The translations under genes and the position numbers were made by a program. From Dysidea avara (lineage: Eukaryota > Porifera > Demospongiae > Dictyoceratida > Dysideidae), in NCBI RefSeq assembly GCF_963678975.1, contig NC_089279.1, positions 24,848,004 through 24,912,003 of the forward strand: a DNA stretch of 64,000 bases, given 5' to 3'. Numbering within the stretch: the first letter of the stretch is position 1; each line of letters opens with the position of its first letter. Of the stretch, positions 38,953 through 49,328 are shown piece by piece. A model generated the notes under the pieces. The model made no database searches and was not told the origin of the DNA. It was given only the letters and a program-made list of their open reading frames with translations.

Positions 38953-39210
38953 AACAGCCGAACTGTATGTATAAAAAGAGTACGTCCTTCAAAAAGCCTG
39001 GGTGAAAAAAGTTGTGAAATCAAAGGTGGGGCTATGAAATGGATACAATGATGTTGATCAAAATAAATTTTATTAATGTACAAAGGCCATTATTGAAATT
39101 ATCATCCACATCATTGCAGCCATTTCATGGCTGCCACCTTTGATTTCACAACTTTTTTCACCCAGGCTTTTTGAAGGCTGCACCCTTTTTATACAGCTTG
39201 ATTGTTTTGT
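38953..39210. mobile_element. Foldback-family element, diverged arms
   Basis: The outer ends AAAACAGCCGAACTGTA and TACAGCTTGATTGTTTTG and the inner GTGAAATCAAAGGTGG/CCACCTTTGATTTCAC blocks are inverted copies. It is an older relative of 27751-28074. Confidence 0.75.
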
Positions 39211-39256
39211 GTGGATAATTTATATAATTAGCTAGGTAGAATGTTGAACTGCACTA

Positions 39257-39421
39257 CACAGTAAAAACAAAGTAGTGAAGGTCACTACTAAATGTAGTGA
39301 ACGTCACTACTAATGTCTTTAGTAGTGAAGGTCACTACAAAGTAGTGAACGTCACTACACAAAAATAGTGAGTATTGTGGCAGAAATTAGTAGTGACCTT
39401 CACTAGTTTGTTTTTACTGTG
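39257..39421. mobile_element. TA-flanked MITE made of near-palindromic GTAGTGA...TCACTAC units
   Basis: CACAGTAAAAACAAAGTAGT returns inverted at the right end, flanked by TA on both sides (39255-39256 and 39422-39423). Inside, the unit GTAGTGAaggTCACTAC or GTAGTGAacgTCACTAC is repeated about five times. Confidence 0.8.
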
Positions 39422-39540
39422 TATGTGCTGTGAAAAATGAGCCTGTACAAACAACTCGGTGATTTGTGTTGATTGGTGACTAATTATAAGTGCAGTGGGT
39501 GCACTTTGTGTATGTGTGCATACATGTGAAGGAACTGAAG

Positions 39541-39791
39541 CTACTGCATGCGTGATAGAACAGTGTACTCGAGAAAAGACGCCACGCAGAGTGGATGCTG
39601 CCTTGGACAAATCCAGTTCCAGTTCCCATGTGCGCTGTACTCTGGGTCATCATGAATATCAACCTCAAATGTGACGTCTTCATTCGAGTTTTCATCAAGG
39701 TCGTTATTCCCTGTCTTGACCGTTTTACTAGCAAAACTGACACATCTAGGTGGAGTTTCAGCCATTGCGATTCCATGCGAACCACCTGTGT
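39541..39791 (-). CDS. Possible terminal exon, acidic peptide of unknown function
   Basis: After a TTACACAG acceptor (about 39792) the frame reads through MAETPPRCVSFASKT, an acidic DLDENSNEDVTFEVDIHDD stretch and NWNWICPRQHPLC before a stop at 39541. The composition and acceptor look exon-like. No upstream exon was found and the family is unrecognised. It lies 350 bases beyond the 3' end of the 7TM gene, which has its own stop, so it probably belongs to another transcript or is chance. Confidence 0.3.
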
Positions 39792-40135
39792 AACATGTTA
39801 AATCTGGGCAATCAACAGTGGTCAGATTTACAAGAGGAAACGAAGGTATGCAGGTTACTGTACAGGTTCATTTTTCACAACCTATAGTGCAGTTCAGCAC
39901 TCTCCCTCCCCCATTTAGAAGGCATTTTGGTTCATTTGCACTGTTGTTACATAAATATGTTTACATAGGATAATAAGTGCAGTGTAATACATTTGTGCAA
40001 GTGCTACTGTACATATACAGTATGTAGTAGATTAGCTGTAAAGTTATAAGAAAGTAAACTGTATGTATACAATTCAACGTGTCATTAATCGCATCATGCG
40101 TATACATGTAGTTCTTAATTCCAAGGTAACAATTG

Positions 40136-41303
40136 TCATTTGTCCTTTGAAAAGTATTCCTTGCACATGTGCTTCATCTTCTTCGTGAATAGGAGGTTTG
40201 CTGCTATCATGCACTGTTGGATGAAGAACAGTGCCCAACCCATTGCAAAAGTAGGTGTAAAGAAGAAGATGGCGTAAATGATGTAGAACAATAGAGCCAA
40301 CCCAATAGTAGCGCCCATAGCAATGGCAATCCCATGTAACAGCTTTTCTTGACTTTGTAAGATATCAGGATTCTGAACATCCTTGTTCAGTTGATACTTG
40401 TAGTAGAGGTAAAATGCAAACAGTAGAACCTGAATTGACTTTTGTATGGTACCATTAATGCTTAAAACAGCGGAATTCAAGGGATCGCTGGTAGTACACT
40501 CTCCATTTGGTAAGATATGTGCACCTCGGTGAACTCCCACATCATAACTGATCATCAGAAATGCAACTAGCAGTAGGGAGCCAAGGATGTAACCAATGTG
40601 CCATCTATAAAGGGACCTCGACTCTTCTTTGGTAATCTGTTGTAGCTGGTTACTGCGATACAAGATGTACATAAGAGAATGAAGCATGCAGGTAGCAGTA
40701 ACTTCGTAGCCAACAGAAAATGCCACTACACTGAGAGTTAAGAAGTGGCAAGCCAACAGTAGTCTCCCCGTCTGCGATAGCACCATCATCGTCCTAACAA
40801 AGAAGCTAATGGCCATGCAAATTATATTAAGGCAATACAGCATTAACAGCTTCCCAAATGAAGTACGCAGCTGTTTGAACATCAAGTGTACGACAATGAC
40901 ACAGCCATTCACGATTAATACGAATGTAGTGAACAAGAGCATCACTACATATACTTCTGCTACTGATGAATCCTTGGTGTTAGGTATGAGACAGACCAGT
41001 TCATTGTCTAGCTTGGCAATCTTCACAGACGTTGTGCCATCTGTTGGGATAGCAACAAGGAGACTATCTGTGGCGTAGGCAATATCCAGCTTCTCCGGTG
41101 TCAGTGATCAGAATGGTACAGTTGTCAATGAAGCAATACTGCAGTGTAGTGACTTCTTGGGGTCCAGGAACATCATCACCACTGGCTGAACCTGGTGGTT
41201 GTTGATCAGAACAAGGAACTGAAGTTACCTTACCAAAAGTAAGGATAACAATGAAGAGCAGAGTTAAACAAACCATCAACTTTCTTCGTAGGTGAACAGG
41301 CAA
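40136..41303 (-). CDS. Seven-transmembrane receptor-like protein, one apparent frame break
   Basis: The N-terminal frame (41303 to about 41095) begins MPVHLRRKLMVCLTLLFIVI, a signal peptide, and continues into a short extracellular part with NCTILITDTG. The main frame (about 41100-40136) reads LDIAYATDSLLVAIPTDG and then seven hydrophobic segments of about 22-27 residues: VYVVMLLFTTFVLIVNGCVI; LYCLNIICMAISFFV; LLACHFLTLSVVAF; YILGSLLLVAFLMI; IQVLLFAFYLYY; IAMGATIGLALLFYIIYAI; GWALFFIQQCMIAANLLF. It ends in a short basic tail. The layout fits a small GPCR; the clade is not clear and adhesion/secretin-like is one option. The two frames differ by one register near 41080-41105 without good splice sites there, so this is a real frameshift, an assembly error or an unseen intron. 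Confidence 0.65.
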
Positions 41304-43246
41304 TAATATTTCAAATAGCAGTGATTTTGTAGAATGTGTGTCAAGAAGTTACCTCATGCTATACTACATTACCACCTTGTTACAAATACTATTTTATCGC
41401 TGTATTCTTTAGATCAGTCAAAACTGCAGTGTTTATTCTTATGAATTCCTAACTCATAACACTTTATTAACAGAGACATTCCATCTCCTCCAGAGTAACA
41501 AGAATAGGCATGGTATAATTCCATGATAACTATATCATAATTATTTTAGCCATAATATTGTTGTGCATCTCTAACACAAGTATTATATGTCAAAAATTTG
41601 AACCACTTTACAAATTAGCTATATGGGACAGATTGGAAAATGGACTATAAAATGGGTCATACTCTAAAACATGGTATATAAGTAACGTACCAAAACCTGT
41701 GTAAATTTTTAGTACTGCATGGTAGGACATATCAGTACACCAGCTGCTTTACTCTAATGGCATACAGTTTTATACATGTACAGTATATGCATTGTATATA
41801 TCAGCAGAATCATTAGTGATAATAACAGCGGTATTGCACACAAAGTTAATATCTTTCTCAAGCCTTTAATACAACCACAAAGTGTGTGTGTATAGTATTA
41901 AGCCCTGCACTTAAACTATATACTCTTTAATAAGGCACGAATGATACTAAGTGCTTAAATTATTACGTGCAGGACCATTGGACCATCTTCACATTTTTGT
42001 GGTAACATATTGTACAGCAAGCTATATGACACATCAGCGCCATTCATGTATGCAGCATGCATGATGATGTCACAATCAAAGTACATGAGTGCTATGCCAT
42101 CCTGCTAGTATATTGAAACAATGCAAGTGTGCATGTACGTAAGCTGAACAGCTGAACTAAGCAAAGGCAATTGTAATATTGATAACATGCTTATCACATA
42201 CATGTAAGCTATGTTAAGTAGTATACCTGTCCTAGCAATGACAAAATCACAAACATTAACCTTTGCAATGAGGAGGATCTAACACTTATTAACCTGAATA
42301 AGCAGTATCTTTTCAACAGCCTTGAAGCTTGTGTCTTGGCTTGTTTATAGCCTTAATGTGAAGAGTGTATTTTTTAAAGAAATCAATATAGTTTAAGGTA
42401 ACCGTGGACGTAATATCAGCCCTGTGCTGGTTGAATGCAGGGAAGCCTTGGATCCCAGGCTGTGTGCATGGGTCCTCAGGAACTCTTATTACTGTCTGTG
42501 GATCAAGTCACTGGTTGTTTTTCCACTATTCATTTTACAATAGGTTGAGTTTTTGACTCCCTGCTACACAGGTTTTGTAGGTCTCTAGTGAGATAGCAAT
42601 TGATAAGCAACCTTGCTACTGTTAGCGGTTGCTGCTGCTAATTTACGTATCTCATCTTGACTTCAAAATTCAGCTAGTTTCTATTAGTGGTTTGTCTGGT
42701 AGGCATTAAGCATACCACATACTGGATATTTTAAATTGTAGAAATTTGCACACGTATATCTCATCATTCTATACATATACAAAGTCAGAAGTTTAATAAA
42801 GTCAAACATATCATTTCAAATTCAGATGAAACATTTGTGACCTACTTGCACATCACAAAAAAACATGAATTAAGTCCAGCGTTAGCTTTCAATAAAGAGT
42901 TACCATTGGTCTAACTTCGGGCTGTAATCAGGAATACCTTACTTACACTGTGCAATGTTATATCATGCATGCATCATTAATGTGAGTATCTAGATCTAAT
43001 TATCAATGTATCTATTTAAATCCATTAAACAAATGTACAATACATGCTGAATAAAATACTGTACCATATTCTATGCTATGCGTTTCAGTGATGCAGAGCT
43101 TTCCCCAAATCTGTTGTACAAACCATATGACACATAATGCATGAAGTTGTCAGCAACGAATCGAATTGACATATAATTTTATATCCTTTTGTTGTAAGGC
43201 CTTGAAATGTTAGATGCTTATAATAGAATACTGACAATTCTTACAG
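41304..43246. other. Spacer between 7TM gene and dehydrogenase cluster
   Basis: AT-rich, with no repeat or gene recognised. It should hold the promoter of the 7TM gene and the first exon of dehydrogenase 1, but neither is identifiable by eye. Confidence 0.4.
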
Positions 43247-44002
43247 GCTACAACACCGTATTCTATACTGATCACTGGAGCTAACAGGGGACTGGGATTA
43301 GCTTTAGTAAAGTGTCTACTGGCCAGTAACCCACAACCTCATCATGTGATAGCTACCAGCAGGAGCCTAGGAGGAGAGGGAAGCAAAGAGCTAGAGGAGT
43401 TGGCAGCTAAAGAGTCTTGTCTTTCTGTTTTGCAGCTAACCACAGGAAATCCTGCAACATTTTCAACCCTAGTAGGAGATGTAGATGGAAAAGTGAAAGA
43501 GTTTGGGCTAAATGTGCTTGTGAATAATGCAGGTATTCACATAAGAAGAGGATTAGAAGATGTGACTGTTGATGACATGACACAAACATTTGCCACCAAC
43601 ACAATTGGTCCACTAATGCTCACACAATCATTCCTACCACTACTGAAGAGAGCTGCTAGTCATGCTTCAGATAAACCAATTGGCTGGCAAAGAGCAGCTG
43701 TTATCAACATGTCTACCATACTAGCTTCAATTTCATCCAACAACTCTGGTGGTCTATATCCTTACCGCAGTAGCAAGGCAGCTCTCAATGCTATCACAAA
43801 GTCTCTTAGTGTTGACCTATTGAAGGATGGGATTATTACTTGTTCGGTTCATCCAGGATGGGTACAAACTGACATGGGGGGACCTAATGCTTCTGTCACC
43901 ACTGAGCAGTCAGTGCAAGGAATGTTAGAATTGTTTGCTAAACTTGACAAGAATTCCAATGGTGGCTTCTTCCAGTATGATGGCTCTGTAATGAACTGGT
44001 AG
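43247..44002 (+). CDS. Short-chain dehydrogenase/reductase 1 (C-factor/sniffer-like), main exon
   Basis: After a TTCTTACAG acceptor the exon encodes 251 residues to a TAG. It opens with TTPYSILITGANRGLG, the TGxxxGxG dinucleotide-binding motif. NNAG, a serine in the SSNNSGG stretch, YRSSK (the YxxxK catalytic pair) and HPGWVQTDMGG follow in the usual SDR order and spacing. The family (CsgA/C-factor and sniffer-type carbonyl reductases) is NAD(P)H-dependent and cytosolic; the substrate cannot be told. A short first exon with the start codon must lie upstream, as in copy 3, but I could not find it. It shares a 159-bp identical block with copy 2. Confidence 0.88.
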   Translation, partial: ATTPYSILITGANRGLGLALVKCLLASNPQPHHVIATSRSLGGEGSKELEELAAKESCLSVLQLTTGNPATFSTLVGDVDGKVKEFGLNVLVNNAGIHIRRGLEDVTVDDMTQTFATNTIGPLMLTQSFLPLLKRAASHASDKPIGWQRAAVINMSTILASISSNNSGGLYPYRSSKAALNAITKSLSVDLLKDGIITCSVHPGWVQTDMGGPNASVTTEQSVQGMLELFAKLDKNSNGGFFQYDGSVMNW

Positions 44003-45376
44003 TTATTGAAACTATATGACATTTGGTTTAGAATATACAAACCGTTGTACACTATACTATGTATACAATTATAGATAACATTCACTCAGTGAAGGTATAC
44101 AAATATGCCATAGCTACATTTGACTTTCTATACACATCGAACATTATCATAAATTTGTTCATTACAGCTGGTGTTGTTACATGGTAATGTTTGGTTCAAT
44201 ATAATTATAATTAAAAGTGAAAAGTCCTTCCGAATCGCTATATATAACCTAATATTCTATTGTGAAGTTAAAGACTTGTATAAAGGGAATAGCCTTGTAC
44301 ATTGAGGCTTCACTATGTTCTTATTGTCTGTATAATTATGATTAAGACCATATGTATATCTCCATCAAAAGGTAGCTCAGCTACTTAACCATACAGCACG
44401 TGCACGTGGGTACAGGAAATTTCTGAAATAGTTATTATGGCCAGAGAGAATTGACTGAAGTGAAGTGATGTGGCTTAAAATGTTTCAAATCTTTCAACTT
44501 ATACAATTAGTCATGAATTATCAGTGAGATGACAATGAAGGGCTTTTCTCTAACAGCACATGTACAGCAAGGTCTGCAGCAAATATGCCAGCATAATGAA
44601 AAGCACAATATACTAGAGTGCTAACGCTAGCATATTAGGTGCACATTTTGAACTATGGAGCTTTATTCCTTGAAAATAGATATACTCACTAGTAGAGCAG
44701 TCAGTGGAAACTGCAATAGAGCATTTAAATGCATCTCCTACTCTCAAATAGTACACTCACTTTGTAGTCAAATACTCTAATAGAGCATTCACTGATTAAA
44801 ATAATGTCCCAAAATAATTGCAAGAAATTTTGCAAACCTAGGAGCATGATGCAAGCATGATGTGAATACTGAAGGTGAAAATTGTGGGAAATTCCTGAAA
44901 ACATTTTGAGCAAAATATTGAGCATATTTGACTCAGGCCTAGTATAGCTGCACATGGAGTACCACGTAATTATAAATAATATGTATATTGGTATATCATG
45001 TACTTCTATTAACACTGCATGTGTATAACTTGCTGTTTATGATGGTAATAAATCCAGCTGAATTTTACATAATAATTATCCTAAATTGCAAATTGTGCAT
45101 GTTGCTTGTCTCAGTATATAACTTGGTAATAAAGAATAGAGGTTGCACACAATGCCATTGTTACCAGATTGGAAGTTTAATGTGATTCCAATGGGATCGA
45201 TGATCACCACTGTCCTGAGATCTACATCAATATACAGTACCTATTACATTTATATAGTACCTCTAACTTGTTCACGTGATAAAGAAAAGTAGTTATACAG
45301 ACAACTTTTTGATTGCCCTGTTTTGATACAATCCAGTTAATAACAACACATGCATGATAGCTAGGGCTCAATATAA

Positions 45377-45615
45377 TATGTGACTGGATTTGATAAATTA
45401 ACCAGGCTTCCACACACATCCAATTTAACCGCTTGTAACTTGACAAATCAGTATGCTATTGATCTACAATTTTCACAAAATTCTTTCACTTCATTAACAG
45501 GTCAAAATTTGAAAGTGATAGCTTACTCCCACAATATGACATTGAGTTATGGTCCTTCAAAATCACAAATCTGGATGTGTGTGGAAGCCTGGTTTTGTCA
45601 AACCCGGTCACATAT
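45377..45615. mobile_element. MITE, TGTGACC family
   Basis: TATGTGACTGGATTTGA and GGCTTCCACACACATCCA at the left return inverted at the right (TGGATGTGTGTGGAAGCC, then CCGGTCACATA). The 239-bp element has no coding capacity. The lone end at 28236 has the same CTTCCACACACATCCAATTT block. Confidence 0.82.
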
Positions 45616-46567
45616 AATCCATACATTTTATATACTGAACAGAAGTATATAGCTATGTAATATATACATATAGAATTACATGACACTGCATGAACCATTT
45701 TAGCAAAACTATATAGTTTGCTTATTGGACTGTATATCTCTGTATGTAATATGTGCAAGTGAAACAATAACATCCAAGCAGTAAATGAAAAGTAATTACA
45801 CGAAAAAGCATATGCATGGGATGTTAGCTATAAAGGATTGAAAAGTGTTGTTTTCAAATGTGGAACGAGGATGTGGAAGTTTATCAGTGGCATATCCAGG
45901 GGGGCACATGCTCCCCCCCTTCCTTCACATCTTTCAAAAAAATTGCATACAAGATCGGGATACTCTAATCTAATAGAGCAGTCACTCTAATAAAGCAGTC
46001 ACAGTGTTCATGAGGCAGTGTAGCTTAACTATAACATATGAAGCTATGAATAAGGATCTGAATAAGAATCAAGGCTCACGGTAGTGAGTCGCGAGGCCAA
46101 GAAACACAACAAAGCGCGCGCCCACAATAATAAGCACGCGACCACTACTGTGAGTCTTTTACATGAGAGATCGATTACGCAATCTTTTAAAATCCGCATG
46201 GCGAAATCTCAGCCTTACTAAAAGATTCCACCTCGAAACCAGTGGGAATGTAACCTTTGTATAATGAGTAACTACCACACGAAAAGTCAGGCGAATTGTT
46301 GCAGTAGTTTGTTCCATCGCCCACCCATTTACAATGCATTAATTAAATTATTTATTCAAATGTGCATCGTTCTTTTTTTCATTTTCTTTGTCATCGCATC
46401 CCATTGGGGCGATTTTCTTTCAACTATGAAGTCGTATTGTAAAGAGAGAAAGGCTGCGGCTATCAGGGGCTTTTTACACAATGTATCTGTACATTTAATT
46501 TCGCTAAAAGTTGTTTGTTAGTTTATGAGATCGCTTTTGTGCTCTTTAAAGATTCAAACTTGCCGCC

Positions 46568-46747
46568 ATGACGTCGAGGTGTGAGGCGCCCGCCTTAATT
46601 CCCAAACAGCGTGGAAGTGGGCAAGGTAGCCATAGCGAGCTGGCTGATTTGATGGACACTGTGCTGTCAACTCCGGGTTTAATTGTGAGTCCACTCACTG
46701 ATTTGTCATTAAATTCGCCACGGTATGCCTCCACTGACTCGTTATAG
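46568..46747 (+). CDS. Possible first exon or small ORF with strong start context
   Basis: GCCGCCATGA is an ideal vertebrate-style Kozak context. The frame reads MTSRCEAPALIPKQRGSG, then ELADLMDTVLSTPGLI, and ends at a TAG after 59 residues. A consensus donor ATT|GTGAGT at about 46685 would end a first exon of 39 residues. Local CpG density is high compared with the surroundings. No continuing exon was found. The alternative is chance within an old repeat. Confidence 0.3.
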   Translation: MTSRCEAPALIPKQRGSGQGSHSELADLMDTVLSTPGLIVSPLTDLSLNSPRYASTDSL

Positions 46748-47322
46748 CGTTACTCCTGTACTCCCCCATGCAGGGCCGTACCGGCATATAGCTGTTTCAT
46801 ACCCGTTGTAGTGTTGGGATACAGTTGAAGTAATTTACTGCTACATTACCCGTGCACGGCTCTAAGCCTGCCCCAGCCATTCAGTGCCGGTGAAACTTGA
46901 GTGTTCACTACTGAAAAGCCAGCATCAGCGCATCACCTTTCAGTCACAGCCGAGCCCTTGTTAGACCCTCATGCAACCACCCACAATTATATAAACTCTT
47001 TAATGATAGCATGAATATACTGTAATAGTAATAAACATTTACATTATGATGATCCCATAAAATTTTAAAAAATGACTACAATAGCACAAGAAGCCAGATA
47101 CACTAGTGTTTGGCTATGAAGTACCACCAAGAGTTCATAACATAGTAGTGGGGTCTTGGTACCACAAATTAATGATTTGTCCATTCACCATAAATTCACC
47201 CACCAACAGCCACAACATCAGTATCCACCCTGCACATACAGAAAGGGATACAGTCTATGGTAAGGCACAGCTAACTAAAAACATGTAATCATATAGTCAG
47301 ACTAACATGTCAAATATGTATA

Positions 47323-47589
47323 CTGTATTTTTCCAAGATCTTGCGGTATACGAAGCGCCAATGCACGCGCATCTGGCAAAGTGAGTCATTGCTGATTCGG
47401 TTTCACGCATCTTTGTAATGCTGTTCAGCATGATTAATGAACAGTAGAAGACTACCACAAGTTATTGACGGTACAGTATTTGTATCTGTACTGTAAGACC
47501 AGCGGTTTAACTCCAAATTTCATAGCTCGCATGCGTGCGCATTAGCGCATGGCACTTTTACACCGCCGCAAGATCTTGGAAAAATACAG
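47323..47589. mobile_element. TA-flanked MITE (mariner-type target)
   Basis: The ends CTGTATTTTTCCAAGATCTT and AAGATCTTGGAAAAATACAG are perfect inverted repeats that continue through GCGG/CCGC. TA stands on both sides. Internal GCATGCGTGCGCATTAGCGC is CpG-rich. No coding capacity. Confidence 0.85.
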
Positions 47590-48081
47590 TAGTGTGTGTG
47601 TAGCATTATGTGTGTACATACTATTATTCAAGCTGAGTATATGTCTGGGCCAGTTCTTCAAATCCAGGACCCTGCCATTGTCCCACAACTAATATGTACT
47701 ATACACATACACCAACATTCCAATTATACTCACCACATGTTGTAGTTGGACTTCAACAAGTGTACTTTACAAAAGTCTTTATGGTCAGGAGGTCCTACAT
47801 AGGTTCCTTGGGTTGATCAGATTGAGGCAGGTCTTGTATGGGAGGAGACAGCAGATAAAAAAACACCTATACAACATGAGCATCACATCATTTTATATAC
47901 ATTAAAGTGGGCATCCCACATACCCATTCCCAAGATGTATTATTCAGCATACTGAAGCTGGTAGCAGTTGATGACCAATTTTGTAATATATTACTTGCCT
48001 TGTTTTGTGGTTCTCACCTATGCTACATTTTTGACATAACAATATTGGGTGGGTGGATTAATTGGTGGATTGGTGGATTAA

Positions 48082-48158
48082 CATAATTGGTTTCTACTTG
48101 GCCATCTTTTTATTTTAATATGCAGTGCAAAAAGATGGCCAAGTAGAAACCAATTGTA
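48082..48158. repeat. 26-bp perfect hairpin
   Basis: ATTGGTTTCTACTTGGCCAT and then CTTTTT is mirrored by AAAAAG and then ATGGCCAAGTAGAAACCAAT, with a 22-base AT-rich loop. Confidence 0.8.
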
Positions 48159-48895
48159 AATTTTTAGTTAAATTAATTTTGGTAACAATGCAGTGTAATA
48201 TCTTTTATCATCTCAGTAGTATTGTTTATATTGCAAGCACACATGTACAGCTAGCTGGATGTGATAATGTGAAGCATATAGAAAGCGAATGCACAAAAGT
48301 GCCTATACTGTGAATGCTTTCTTGGCCAGATTTTGATATCATGTCTTTTGGTTGTAGTTACTCCATGAACATGTACTTGTGCATTCTTGGCCTCGCCTTT
48401 TTTTACAGCGGGCTGTTTTTGGCACAGGTCTTTATATACTCTATAGTAAATACATTTGATAAAGGGTAGCCATTATTGCTGTGACCTTTTTCTCTTCAAC
48501 TTTTCAGCAAAGTGCACCCAAACTCTGGACACGCCCCTGTTTATGTCAAGACATAATAGAAATACTGCATGTCTTTCGGTGATTTCACAGCTACAGCAGC
48601 TTACACAAAGTAAAAGGCATGCTGTCATGATCATTGATATAATTAGCTCATATTGTTCAGCTTATCAAAGCAAACCTGCATCTATGACACTCTAATAAAA
48701 CGTACGGCAGACCTCACCAGCATGGTGAGCTTGGGTGAGCTGGGTATCAGTGGTAGCTAGCTAGCTAAGTTGTAATGTTGGATAGGTCATAACACAGCTG
48801 AAAAGTAAACACTTCGATCATGGTACAATGGTATTGGTATAATCATAGGTTATATATTCCCTACTATATAATCTATGGTAAAATGGTTTCAATAG

Positions 48896-48943
48896 TATTT
48901 TCAAAGGGCGCTTCTTAAGACTTAAGCGCCCTTTGAAAATATT
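48896..48943. repeat. 18-bp hairpin with CTTAAG loop
   Basis: TATTTTCAAAGGGCGCTT pairs with AAGCGCCCTTTGAAAATA across an 8-10 base loop. It may be the remains of a foldback element. Confidence 0.75.
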
Positions 48944-49328
48944 GTGAACACGCCTGCACTTGGTGGACAGCACTGAAGAAATAATGGTATGTTTCATTTC
49001 GTGATGTAGTTGTGTATTACCTTGTATAGTAGTCTATATTAACGTGGATCGCTTTACCTGTGTGGGGACTCATGAAAGAAGTGTACGGTAGACAAAAAAG
49101 TAAAACAGCGTCAAACCATAGATTGGGTGGGTAGATAATCTATGGTCAAACGCAGGCACAAACAAGCTAAGGCCAGACAAACTTGATTACTTGTTTCTCT
49201 TCCACAAAAATTCGGATTTCCATGCGGGCGGAAGGTCATTTTTCATTATTCATTATTAGAAAATACTGTAGAGACGTATAACTGAAACATTATAGAGGTT
49301 TTGCAGGGGGCGTTCCCGAATCACGTGA

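Larger units (their letters stand above)
44003..49168. other. Spacer with MITE fragments, hairpins and one CpG-rich start
   Basis: ACTCTAATAGA-type motifs stand at 44682, 44771 and 45958. 45885-46050 is a partial MITE with CAGTGGCATATCCAGG as left end. 46065-46150 resembles the hAT-element core. 48082-48158 and 48896-48943 are hairpins. Other parts are listed separately. The rest is unrecognised AT-rich DNA. Confidence 0.5.
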
